The notes under the pieces: generated by a model | Databases searched by the model: none | Told to the model about the DNA's origin: nothing | Seen by the model: the letters and a program-made list of their open reading frames with translations, nothing else | Source: DATATV01 sp035551355 | GTDB lineage: Bacteria; Actinomycetota; Actinomycetes; Mycobacteriales; Pseudonocardiaceae | Assembly (NCBI GenBank): GCA_035551355.1 | Contig: DASZNF010000108.1 | Coordinates: forward strand, 62,001 to 126,000 | Direction: 5' to 3' | Length of the DNA stretch: 64,000 bases | Part shown: positions 1-6,703 of the stretch, one piece after another | Layout: each line of letters opens with the position of its first letter | Numbering within the stretch: the first letter of the stretch is position 1 | Translations under genes and position numbers: made by a program

Positions 1-2
1 CC

Positions 3-485
3 ACCGAGAAGAACAGCACGGGCGGCGCCACCGCCCGGCCCGACGGCGGCCGGGAGGTCAGCGTGCACTCGTCGGATCACGCCCTGGCCAGCGACTTCGG
101 CCGTACCCAGATCGCCGATGTCGTGGTGCAGAAGATCGCCGGCCTGGCCGCCCGGGAGATCGCCGGGGTCCGCCAGCTCGGCGGCGGCGCGGCCCGCGCG
201 TTCGGCGCGCTGCGCGAGCGCATCCCGGGCGCGGGCACCAGCCACGGCCAGGGCGTCACCGTCGAGGTCGGCGAGCGGCAGGCCGCGGTGGACCTGGAGA
301 TCTTCGTCGAGTACGGCGTGGTCATCCCGGATCTGGCCCGCGCGGTGCGCAAGAACGTGATCACCGCGATCGAGCGGATGACCGGCCTGGAGGTCGTCGA
401 GGTCAACATCAACGTCAACGACGTGTCGCTGGGTGACGAGGACGAGGACGGCGAGCCCGTCCAGGGCGGCTCGCGCGTCGAATGA
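3..485 (+). CDS. Asp23/Gls24 family envelope stress protein (5' end outside window)
   Basis: Asp23/Gls24 proteins are small scaffold proteins that sit under the cytoplasmic membrane and are bound to it by AmaP-type anchors. The family pattern is clear: 'TQIADVVVQKIAGLAAREI', then 'GARAFGALRERIP'-like sequence, a strand-rich middle and the closing 'GLEVVEVNINVNDV'. The frame is open from base 3. A GTG at 63 could start a 140-aa product, but the Thr/Gly-rich residues before it look like the usual Asp23 N-terminus, so the true start probably lies left of the window. First visible gene of an Asp23 operon on the same strand. Family assignment firm, start uncertain. Confidence 0.85.
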   Translation, partial: TEKNSTGGATARPDGGREVSVHSSDHALASDFGRTQIADVVVQKIAGLAAREIAGVRQLGGGAARAFGALRERIPGAGTSHGQGVTVEVGERQAAVDLEIFVEYGVVIPDLARAVRKNVITAIERMTGLEVVEVNINVNDVSLGDEDEDGEPVQGGSRVE

Positions 486-590
486 GCATCGGGTGAGCAA
501 GCCGGGTGCGCACGGAGTGCGCCCAATCCAGCCGGGTAGCCGGTCCGTGCCGGCCATGGGGCCGACCGGGAGCGAAACGGAGACATCGTT

Positions 591-788
591 GTGAGTGCGA
601 GTGTGATCGGGTTGTTCGTCGGCCTCGCGCTGGGCTTCGCCGGCGCGTTCGGCGGGTTCACCGCGTTCATCATCGTGCTGGTGCTGGGCGCGGTCGGCTT
701 CGGCGTCGGGCGCTGGCTGGACGGACAGCTGGACCTGTCCGCGCTGTTCGGCCCGGACCGCGACCGGCTCGGACGGCGGCAGCGGTGA
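591..788 (+). CDS. small DUF2273-like membrane protein of Asp23 operon
   Basis: A 65-aa protein with two closely spaced hydrophobic segments (about residues 4-20 and 22-40) and a basic tail ending in RRQR. Small two-helix proteins of the DUF2273 type are regular members of Asp23/AmaP operons and probably help attach Asp23 to the membrane. The GTG start is preceded by a purine-rich ribosome site (ACGGAGAC). Its stop overlaps the next start by four bases (GTGA), so the two are translationally coupled. Function is inferred from context. Confidence 0.75.
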   Translation: MSASVIGLFVGLALGFAGAFGGFTAFIIVLVLGAVGFGVGRWLDGQLDLSALFGPDRDRLGRRQR

Positions 789-1192
789 CCCTGACAGCAC
801 AGGAGCGTCCGCCGGTTCCGGCTCCCACCGGGGAGGAGCCGGCCGAGCGCGGGCAGACCACCATCGCGACCCGGGTGGTGGAGCGGATCGCGGCCAGGGT
901 GGTCGGCGAATGCCAGGACGTGGGCGGCGCCGGAAGCAGCCTGCTGGGCATCTCGCTGTCCTCGGCCCGGCAGGACGGGGACGCCGAGGTGAGTGCCCGG
1001 CTGCACGGGCAACGCGCGGTCAGCCTCACCGTCCGCTGTTCGGTGCCGTATCCGCGATCGGTGCGGCAGGCCACGACCCAGCTGCGCGAGCGGCTGACCG
1101 ACCGGGTCGGCGAGCTGACCGGGATGACCGTTCGGCGGGTGGACATCACGGTCACCGCGCTGACCACCACGGTCGGACGGAGGGTCCAGTGA
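785..1192 (+). CDS. Asp23/Gls24 family envelope stress protein
   Basis: A 135-aa protein with Asp23 features: 'IATRVVERIAARVVGE' near the start, a central 'AVSLTVRCSVPYP' strand, and 'LRERLTDRVGELTG' followed by 'VRRVDITVTAL'. Probably a membrane-proximal scaffold assembling with the first Asp23. The GTG start at 785 lies inside the stop of the upstream membrane-protein gene. A longer in-frame reading upstream is rejected because it would cover that gene. It overlaps the following micro-ORF by four bases. Confidence 0.85.
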   Translation: MTLTAQERPPVPAPTGEEPAERGQTTIATRVVERIAARVVGECQDVGGAGSSLLGISLSSARQDGDAEVSARLHGQRAVSLTVRCSVPYPRSVRQATTQLRERLTDRVGELTGMTVRRVDITVTALTTTVGRRVQ

Positions 1193-1242
1193 TCGGCCCG
1201 ACGACAGTGATCGGCCCGGCTGCGGTGATCGGCCCGGCCGCG
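1189..1242 (+). repeat. three tandem 18-bp units
   Basis: Units at 1189-1206, 1207-1224 and 1225-1242 share GTGATCGGCCCG followed by six variable bases. Each begins with an in-frame GTG. They form the first half of the micro-ORF. Confidence 0.85.
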
Positions 1243-1302
1243 GTGACCGTGGTCGAACCGGACGAGGCGATCCGCGCGGCGCCGAGGCGGTGGGGCCGGT
1301 GA
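1189..1302 (+). CDS. 37-codon micro-ORF between Asp23 and DUF6286 genes
   Basis: A short frame coupled at both ends: its GTG (1189) overlaps the upstream stop as GTGA, and its own stop overlaps the downstream GTG (1299) as GTGA. The first 18 codons are three near-identical 18-base units encoding VIGPTT, VIGPAA, VIGPAA, followed by an acidic then basic tail. No family recognised. It may be a real small peptide, or a coding linker that keeps ribosomes moving to the next gene. The unbroken chain of overlaps is the only support. Confidence 0.45.
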   Translation: MIGPTTVIGPAAVIGPAAVTVVEPDEAIRAAPRRWGR

Positions 1303-1841
1303 TCACCCGCGCCCGCCGGGCCGCCCCGGCTTCCCTGGTGGCACTGGTGATCCTGGCCGTCTGCGTGGTGGTCGCGGTCGCGGTGCTGCAACAACTCAGC
1401 GGACATCAGCCGTTCATCCCGTTCGGCCGGCTGGCCGGCTACGGGCGGCGCCTGCGTCTGTCCGACACCCCGGTGATCGTGGCCGGGGCGGTGGCCGCCG
1501 CGCTCGGGCTGATCCTGCTGGCCTGCGCGCTGATCCCGGGCAAGCCGACCGTGCTGCCGCTGGGCGAGGGTGACGGGGTGACCCTCGCCGGCGTCAGCCG
1601 GGCCGGACTGGCCCGGGCCCTGCGCGCGGCCGCCGCTGACCTGGACGGGATCACCGCCGCGAAGGTCCGGGTGCGCCACCACAGCGTGTCCGCCCGCCTG
1701 TGGACCGAGGACAACGACATCGAGGCGGCGAGGACCGCAGCCCGCGAGGCGCTGGAACGCAGGCTGACCCAGACCGACCTGGCCCGGCCCGCGCGGCTGC
1801 GGGTGAAGGTGCGCGGCGCCAAGGGAAGGAACGCGGCATGA
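1299..1841 (+). CDS. DUF6286-like membrane protein of Asp23 operon
   Basis: 180 aa with a basic N-terminus, a hydrophobic helix near residues 13-30, a second around residues 60-80, and a C-terminal domain of about 90 aa built on the alternating pattern of small circularly permuted Asp23-like folds ('VTLAGVSRAGLARALRAAA...'). Proteins of this type (DUF6286) usually sit between Asp23 and AmaP in actinobacterial operons. The GTG at 1299 is chosen because it overlaps the previous stop; GTG 1290 is three codons earlier and equally open. Role inferred as membrane partner of Asp23. Confidence 0.7.
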   Translation: MITRARRAAPASLVALVILAVCVVVAVAVLQQLSGHQPFIPFGRLAGYGRRLRLSDTPVIVAGAVAAALGLILLACALIPGKPTVLPLGEGDGVTLAGVSRAGLARALRAAAADLDGITAAKVRVRHHSVSARLWTEDNDIEAARTAAREALERRLTQTDLARPARLRVKVRGAKGRNAA

Positions 1842-2407
1842 GCGGACACAACCGGCCCGCCGCGGCCAACCGCACCCTGCTGGCGCTGCTGGGCCTCGTG
1901 CTGCTGGCCGCGGGCGCGTTCACCCTGCTCACCGCGTACGGGGTGGTGCACTGGATTCCCAAGGCGCACACCGTATTCCCGGCCGGGCGGCAGCTGACCA
2001 ACTGGGCCCCTTACGCGGTGGTGGCCGCGGCGGTCGTGTTCGGTCTGCTGTGCCTGCGCTGGCTGGCCGCGCAGGGTCGCAAGCGGCCCAGGACCAGCAG
2101 CTGGCAACTGGCCGACGACCCGGACACCGGGGTCACCGTGCTGTCCTCGGCCACCGCGGTACAGCCGCTGGCCGACGAGGTGTCCGAGTATCCGGGGGTG
2201 CACGCGGCCGGGGCCTGGTTGTCCGGGCACTCCGGGGAGCCCCGGCTACTGCTGCGGGTGCGCACCGAACACGACACCAACCTGGCCGCGCTGCGCCAGG
2301 AGATCACCGACGAGGCGCTGCCCCGGCTGTGCCAGGCGCTGGACCTGACCGAGCTGGACGCCACCATCCAGTTCGAACCGACCGCCACCGCGAGCCGAAT
2401 CCGTTGA
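1838..2407 (+). CDS. amaP: alkaline shock response membrane anchor protein AmaP
   Basis: 189 aa. Two N-terminal membrane helices (about residues 14-34 and 52-70) are followed by a cytoplasmic domain of about 115 aa that resembles the Asp23 fold. AmaP anchors Asp23 to the membrane in Gram-positive bacteria. The layout (two helices with a loop carrying charged residues, then a soluble tail) fits the family. The ATG overlaps the upstream stop (ATGA). Last gene of the first Asp23 cluster; the facing gene begins only 23 bases on. Confidence 0.8.
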   Translation: MSGHNRPAAANRTLLALLGLVLLAAGAFTLLTAYGVVHWIPKAHTVFPAGRQLTNWAPYAVVAAAVVFGLLCLRWLAAQGRKRPRTSSWQLADDPDTGVTVLSSATAVQPLADEVSEYPGVHAAGAWLSGHSGEPRLLLRVRTEHDTNLAALRQEITDEALPRLCQALDLTELDATIQFEPTATASRIR

Positions 2408-2430
2408 CCGACAACAAGAACCGGGTCGGC

Positions 2431-2697
2431 TCAGCGCACCCGCGACGGCCGGCGGCGCTTGCGGCGCAGCGGGGCGAGCAATCGGCGCAAGCCGCGCGGC
2501 CGGGTCACGAACACCACCGGCGCGGCATACCGGTCGTCGGGCGTCTCGCCGATCGCTTTGGCCGCAGGCGTCCCGGCGCGGAACCGGGCCAGCCCCGCCA
2601 TGAACACCTCGGGGTCACCGCCCACGTCGGGGTGGTGGGTGCGCACGAATCGGCGGTACGCCGCACGCTCGGCGTCCGGGTCGAATTCGGCGCTCAT
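2431..2697 (-). CDS. J-domain-like small protein
   Basis: 88 aa on the opposite strand to its neighbours. The motif 'THHPDVGGD' (HPD at residues 22-24) after an 'AERAAYRRFVR' helix is the hallmark loop of DnaJ domains, which stimulate DnaK. Only helix II, the HPD loop and part of helix III can be seen, and the C-terminus is a strongly basic Arg/Lys tail instead of a full J domain. The ATG at 2697 has a purine-rich site (GAGGGAGAG) upstream; a longer frame to 2760 exists but lacks one. It may recruit DnaK in the stress island; interaction unproven. Confidence 0.7.
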   Translation of the reverse strand: MSAEFDPDAERAAYRRFVRTHHPDVGGDPEVFMAGLARFRAGTPAAKAIGETPDDRYAAPVVFVTRPRGLRRLLAPLRRKRRRPSRVR

Positions 2698-2780
2698 CCA
2701 CTCTCCCTCGAAGCTGTATCCAGTGTGCCCGCTCCGGGGCGGGGCTGTCATCCGGTTCATCGTCGCAAGCCAGGGACGGT

Positions 2781-3353
2781 GTGGTGAAGCCGGACACGCC
2801 GACGCCGGGGACGACCGACCTGGACGAGGGCACCCTGGTGGCCCGCGCCCGGGACGGGGACGTGCGCGCGTTCGAGGCGCTGGTGGTGCGTTACCAGGGC
2901 GCCATGTACCGGCTGGGCTTGCGCATGCTCGGCCGGAGCGGCGAGGCCGAGGACGTGGTGCAGGAGGTGTTCCTCACCGCGTGGCGGCGGCTGGGCACGT
3001 TGCGGGCCGACGCCGCGTTCGTCACCTGGCTCTACCGGATGACCACCAACCGCTGCCTGAACGTGCTGCGCGCCCGCAGGCCGACGGTGGAACTGGACGT
3101 GGACGGCCCGGTGTCGCAGCGGCCGGACACCCAGCCGGAGCGGGCCACCGAGATCAGCGGCGAACTGGCCGCGCTGACCGCCGCGTTGCACGAACTGACC
3201 CCGGCCCAGCGGGCGTGCTGGCTGCTGCGCGAGGCGCACGGCCGGTCCTACGAGGAGATCGCGCAGATCCTGGGCACCACCAACCAGGCGGTGCGCGGCC
3301 GGATCGCGCGGGCGCGCGCACAGTTGGCGGAGGCGATGCAGCCGTGGAGGTGA
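2781..3353 (+). CDS. ECF RNA polymerase sigma factor
   Basis: 190 aa, sigma-70 family group 4. Region 2 is visible as 'FEALVVRYQGAMYRLGLRML' and 'DVVQEVFLTAWRRL', with 'FVTWLYRMTTNRCLNVLR' after it. Region 4 is 'LTPAQRACWLLREAHGRSYEEIAQILGTT' followed by 'VRGRIARARAQL'. It directs RNA polymerase to stress promoters. The next gene overlaps it by four bases and carries a zinc anti-sigma motif, so the pair is read as sigma/anti-sigma controlling the surrounding Asp23 genes. That regulon is inference. Confidence 0.9.
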   Translation: MVKPDTPTPGTTDLDEGTLVARARDGDVRAFEALVVRYQGAMYRLGLRMLGRSGEAEDVVQEVFLTAWRRLGTLRADAAFVTWLYRMTTNRCLNVLRARRPTVELDVDGPVSQRPDTQPERATEISGELAALTAALHELTPAQRACWLLREAHGRSYEEIAQILGTTNQAVRGRIARARAQLAEAMQPWR

Positions 3354-3895
3354 ATCCGACGGACTACCAGTTGCCGTGTGGCCGCGACATCGAAGAGCTG
3401 TGGGACCAGCTGTCGGCCGACCCGGACCACACCGACGCCCATCAGCGCGACTGCCCGCACTGCCGCACCGCGCGGGACAGCCTGCTGGCGCTGCGCGCGG
3501 CCACGACCCGGCTGACCGAGGAACAGGTCATCCCGCCCGCCGGGCTGACCGACCGGATCATGTCCGCGGTGCGCGCGGAGATCCGGCGCACCGCGGCGGT
3601 GACGGTGCCGGCCGAGCTGGGGCCGGTGCGGATCAGCGAGCAGGCCATCGCGGTGGTGCTGCGGTTCGCCGCCGACCAGGTCGATGGGGTGCGGGCCCGG
3701 CGCTGCGTGGTGCGGGCCCGGCCGGACGCGCCGCCCGGGGTGATCGACGTGGAGCTGTCCATCGCGCTGCGCTACGGCACCGGGCCCGCGGAGCGGGTGC
3801 TGACCGCGGTGCGCGAGGCGGTCGCCGCGGCCGCGGGCAACGGGGTCGGCGTCCGGGTGGCCGGTTGCGACCTGCGGGTGGAGGACATCTACTGA
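3350..3895 (+). CDS. zinc anti-sigma / Asp23 fusion protein
   Basis: 181 aa. The N-terminal half contains 'HQRDCPHC' (H31, C35, C38), the HxxxCxxC signature of zinc-binding anti-sigma (ZAS) domains. The C-terminal half from about residue 85 has the Asp23 pattern ('ISEQAIAVVLRFAADQVDG', then 'VAGCDLRVEDI'). The start is GTG 3350, overlapping the sigma stop as GTGA; GTG 3344 is two codons earlier. No membrane helix is seen, so this anti-sigma factor would reach the envelope through Asp23-Asp23 contacts. Families are seen in sequence; the sensing role is inferred. Confidence 0.75.
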   Translation: MNPTDYQLPCGRDIEELWDQLSADPDHTDAHQRDCPHCRTARDSLLALRAATTRLTEEQVIPPAGLTDRIMSAVRAEIRRTAAVTVPAELGPVRISEQAIAVVLRFAADQVDGVRARRCVVRARPDAPPGVIDVELSIALRYGTGPAERVLTAVREAVAAAAGNGVGVRVAGCDLRVEDIY

Positions 3896-4293
3896 TGGCA
3901 GGCAACGAATCCGGAGCGGATATGACCCCACCGAGCGAGTGCGTGGTCGCCGAACCGGTGATCGCCTCGATCGCCGCGGAGGCCGCCCAGGCGACGCCCG
4001 GCGTGCTGAGGTTGGCGTCCGGGGTGGCCGGGCTGGTGGCCCAGCTGCGCAGGGAGACCCGGGCCCGCTGGTCCGGGCTGGATCCCGCGCCGGGCACCGG
4101 TGTCACCGTGCGGCGGGACGAGCCGGAGCCGGGGGACATCAGTGTGCGGGTGGATCTGGTGGTGTCCGGTGATCGCACCGCAGTGCGGGTGGCCACCGCG
4201 GTGCAGCGCGCGGTGCGCGACGCGGTGACCGAGAATACCGGTGTGGTAATGAGATCCATCGAAGTGTCCATTGTGGATATAGAACTGTCGTAG
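3895..4293 (+). CDS. Asp23/Gls24 family envelope stress protein
   Basis: 132 aa. 'PVIASIAAEAAQATPGVLRL' and the closing 'TGVVMRSIEVSIVDIEL' match the first helix and last strand of Asp23; the middle contains 'DISVRVDLVVSGDRTAVRVA'. Its ATG overlaps the stop of the anti-sigma/Asp23 gene by one base, so it is co-transcribed with the sigma operon and probably the direct binding partner of the Asp23 half of that fusion. Confidence 0.8.
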   Translation: MAGNESGADMTPPSECVVAEPVIASIAAEAAQATPGVLRLASGVAGLVAQLRRETRARWSGLDPAPGTGVTVRRDEPEPGDISVRVDLVVSGDRTAVRVATAVQRAVRDAVTENTGVVMRSIEVSIVDIELS

Positions 4294-4324
4294 CTTGTCG
4301 ATGTCGTATCGGATCGGAGTGAGC

Positions 4325-4639
4325 ATGTCGCGCCCGGAGTCCGCCGAGACCACCACCGCGTTGCTGGCCGCCCTGGACGAGGTGGCCGGTCTGCGGCCCG
4401 CCGCGCCCGCGCGCAAGGCGAGCGCGCCGCGCTGGCTGCCGGTCGATCCGGCGGTGCTGGCCGTGGACCTGGGCGAGGACCTGGTGGAGATCCGGCTGAT
4501 CGCCGAGGCCCTGCCGCTGCCGCCGTTGCTGTCCGCCGCTGAGGCCGCCTGCCGCGCCGCGCTGGCCGACACCCCGTGGGCGGAGGCCGCGCTGCGACTG
4601 GTGGTGGTCGACCTGGACGTGTCCGCGCTACCTGGATAA
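4325..4639 (+). CDS. small protein of the sigma/Asp23 operon, unknown
   Basis: 104 aa, no family recognised with confidence. The order of secondary structure ('LAVDLGEDLVEIRLIAEALPLPPLL' then 'EAALRLVVVDLDVSAL') recalls a short Asp23-like fold, and the C-terminus resembles the last Asp23 strand. The ATG at 4325 is chosen for its GGAG site five bases upstream; TTG 4295, ATG 4301 and GTG 4319 are in frame and possible. Likely the fourth gene of the sigma operon. Confidence 0.6.
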   Translation: MSRPESAETTTALLAALDEVAGLRPAAPARKASAPRWLPVDPAVLAVDLGEDLVEIRLIAEALPLPPLLSAAEAACRAALADTPWAEAALRLVVVDLDVSALPG

Positions 4640-4674
4640 TCGGTGCCGGAGGCGCCGGGGGAAAGGGAGCGAGG

Positions 4675-5130
4675 ATGGGCGAACCGCCACCGGAACAGCG
4701 GTTGTTCGCCGGCCTGGCCGGGGACTGGACGCTGACCCGGGACCTGCCGGACAACGGCAGCATGACCGGCACCGCACGGTTCCGCGAGTTCGAACCGGCG
4801 GTGCTGCACTACCGCGAGGACGGCACCCTGGTCCTGCCCGGCGGCCGGTCGCTGGAGGTCTACCGCGAGTACCACTACCGGCTGGAGGAAGGGCAGATCC
4901 GCATCTGCTTCGCCGAACCCGGGCCGCCGCGCACCTTCCACGTGCTCCGCTTGCCCGGTTCTCATGGGGCTGCCGACACGGCGTCGGATGTGCACCTGTG
5001 CGGGGATGACGTGTACACCGGCGAGTACTCGTTCGTCGACGAGGATCAGTTCAGCGTGCGCATGCGGGTGCGCGGGCCGCGCAAGGACTACGAGAGTCGC
5101 ACGGTGTACCGCCGCGCTGATCGCGCGTGA
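4675..5130 (+). CDS. DUF6314 family protein
   Basis: 151 aa, soluble, rich in beta strands. The run 'FAGLAGDWTLTRDLPDNG' with 'GTARFREF', 'YREYHYRLEEGQIRICF' and 'FHVLRL' fits the DUF6314 family, a lipocalin/calycin-like fold that may bind a small hydrophobic ligand. ATG 4675 follows GGGAGCGAGG; a longer frame from 4576 is rejected for lack of a ribosome site and because it overlaps the previous gene. No function is known for the family; no operon link to the next gene is evident. Confidence 0.65.
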   Translation: MGEPPPEQRLFAGLAGDWTLTRDLPDNGSMTGTARFREFEPAVLHYREDGTLVLPGGRSLEVYREYHYRLEEGQIRICFAEPGPPRTFHVLRLPGSHGAADTASDVHLCGDDVYTGEYSFVDEDQFSVRMRVRGPRKDYESRTVYRRADRA

Positions 5131-5177
5131 GCCCAACGCGCCGGACACAGGCGGACCCCGAGGTGTTCGGTCAGCGA

Positions 5178-5206
5178 GGATTTCCCTTTCTGTGGAACGG
5201 AAATCC
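5178..5206. promoter_or_regulatory. inverted repeat upstream of monooxygenase gene
   Basis: GGATTTCC (5178-5185) and GGAAATCC (5199-5206) form perfect 8-bp arms with a 13-bp spacer, about 90 bp before the flavin monooxygenase start. It looks like a dimeric regulator site; the regulator is not known. Confidence 0.5.
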
Positions 5207-5249
5207 GCGGCATTGACGGTGTGCGGCGGATTCGTGTTCCGTGCCTGGT

Positions 5250-5271
5250 ACGGGCCGGACCGGCCGTTTTT
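5250..5271 (+). terminator. weak hairpin plus T-run in leader
   Basis: A GC-rich stem (ACGGGCC / GGCCGT, one bulged base) is followed directly by TTTTT. It could end transcription from 4675 or attenuate the gene starting at 5294, which lies only 22 bases beyond the T-run. Confidence 0.4.
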
Positions 5272-5293
5272 CGCACGAGGACAAGGAGCCCCG

Positions 5294-6523
5294 GTGACCA
5301 CCACCGAATCCCATGCCGTCGACTTTTCGGCCCAGCCACGGCCGAACACCCCGGAGGAATGGCTCGAGCGAGCCAGCGCGGTGGCCGCGATCCTGGCCAG
5401 TGACGCGGTGGCCCGCGACCGCACCGGCGCGACCCCGCACGCCGAGATCCGCCTGCTCAGGGATGCCGGGCTGGTGACCCTGTTGGGGCCAAGGGAACTC
5501 GGCGGTGGCGGCCAGAACTGGACCACCGCCTACCGGGTGATCCGCGAGATCGCCACCGGCGACGGATCGATCGGCCAGCTGATCGGCTACCACTACCTGT
5601 GGTGGTGGGCCGCGCGTCTGGTCGGCACGCCCGAGCAGATTGCCGCGGTGGAGGAGCAGGCGACGCGGGAGGCGTGGTTCTTCGGCGGCGCGGTCAATCC
5701 GCGCGACGGTGACCTGACCATCCGCGACGAGGGCGAATCGCTGGTGTTCAACGGCCGCAAGTCGTTCTCCACCGGCAGCAAGGTGTCCGACGTGACCGTG
5801 CTGGAGGGCGTGCTGGACGGCACGGACAAGCACGTGTTCGCGATCGTTCCGTCCGTTCAGGACGGTATCGTGTTCGACGACGACTGGGACAACCTGGGGC
5901 AGCGGCTGACGGAGAGCGGCAGCGTGACCGTGCGCGAGGTGCGGGTGCCGTGGGCGCAGGCGGCCGGTTACGTGGACAAGGAATTCCGGCCTCGGGTGTA
6001 CAACACGCTGAACGTGCCGCTGATCCAGTTGGTGTTCACCAATTTCTATCTCGGTATCGCACAGGGCGCCCTGCGCACCGCGACCGCCTATACCCGCGAG
6101 CGCACCCGCCCGTGGCCCTACGCCGTCGACAAGAAGAACGCGGCGGCCGACGAGTTCTACATCGTGGACACCTACGGCGACCTGCAGTCCAAACTCTGGG
6201 CGGCCGAAGCCCTGGCCGAGCGGGCCGCCGCGTCGATCGAACGGATCAACGCGCACGCCGATGAGGTGACCGAGCAGGAGCGCGGCGAGGCGGCGGTGGT
6301 GATCGCCGCGGCCAAACAGCGGGCCATCGACACCGGCCTGGAGATCGGCACCCGGATCTTCGAGGTCACCGGCGCCCGGGCCAGTGCCAACTCCGTCGGC
6401 CTTGATCTGTTCTGGCGCAACCTGCGCACGCACAGCCTGCACGACCCGGTGGCCCACAAGCGGGCCGAGGTCGGGCGCTACGCGCTGCTCGGCGAACTGC
6501 CCGAACCCACCTGGTACACCTGA
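5294..6523 (+). CDS. acyl-CoA dehydrogenase-fold flavin monooxygenase (DszC/SfnB-like)
   Basis: 409 aa, the length of acyl-CoA dehydrogenases and of the flavin-dependent monooxygenases derived from them (DszC, SfnC). 'LLRDAGLVTLLGPRELGGGG', 'GSIGQLIGYHYLWWWAARL' and 'FNGRKSFSTGSKVSDVTVL' match the N-terminal and beta-barrel domains; 'GTRIFEVTGARA' and 'FWRNLRTHSLHDPV' match the C-terminal helical domain of the DszC/SfnB group. The acyl-CoA dehydrogenase catalytic glutamate is not evident, favouring oxygenation by reduced FMN. Starts at GTG 5294 after CAAGGAGCC. Substrate unknown; the neighbours suggest an aromatic or organosulfur compound. Confidence 0.75.
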   Translation: MTTTESHAVDFSAQPRPNTPEEWLERASAVAAILASDAVARDRTGATPHAEIRLLRDAGLVTLLGPRELGGGGQNWTTAYRVIREIATGDGSIGQLIGYHYLWWWAARLVGTPEQIAAVEEQATREAWFFGGAVNPRDGDLTIRDEGESLVFNGRKSFSTGSKVSDVTVLEGVLDGTDKHVFAIVPSVQDGIVFDDDWDNLGQRLTESGSVTVREVRVPWAQAAGYVDKEFRPRVYNTLNVPLIQLVFTNFYLGIAQGALRTATAYTRERTRPWPYAVDKKNAAADEFYIVDTYGDLQSKLWAAEALAERAAASIERINAHADEVTEQERGEAAVVIAAAKQRAIDTGLEIGTRIFEVTGARASANSVGLDLFWRNLRTHSLHDPVAHKRAEVGRYALLGELPEPTWYT

Positions 6524-6535
6524 CCAATCCGCGAA

Positions 6536-6572
6536 TCCGGCGCGGCCCCTGGGTTTGCGGGGCCGCGCCGGA
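6536..6572. terminator. strong hairpin terminator
   Basis: Perfect 14-bp arms (TCCGGCGCGGCCCC / GGGGCCGCGCCGGA) around a 9-base loop, 13 bases after the monooxygenase stop. No T-run, as is common in actinomycetes. Confidence 0.8.
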
Positions 6573-6660
6573 GCACGTGAGTTTTCGCCATGATCCGCAA
6601 GCGTCCTTGACCGCCGCTCCACCGGCACGGGGGTAGATCCACCGGCGTGAGCGGTCCAGA

Positions 6661-6680
6661 CTGGGGTGGCTTCACTCCAG
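6661..6680. promoter_or_regulatory. operator-like inverted repeat at MFS start
   Basis: CTGGGGTG..CACTCCAG: 7 of 8 positions pair, with a G/T mismatch at the fifth. It lies between two possible starts of the MFS gene (6647 and 6704), which favours the later start and suggests repressor control. Confidence 0.4.
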
Positions 6681-6703
6681 TCAACGCAACGTCGCGGGGG
6701 GTT

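Noticed and set aside
77..1306. 409-codon open frame antisense to the first Asp23 genes
   Set aside because: Pro/Arg/Ser-rich antisense artefact; the plus strand has recognisable families in an overlapping gene chain.
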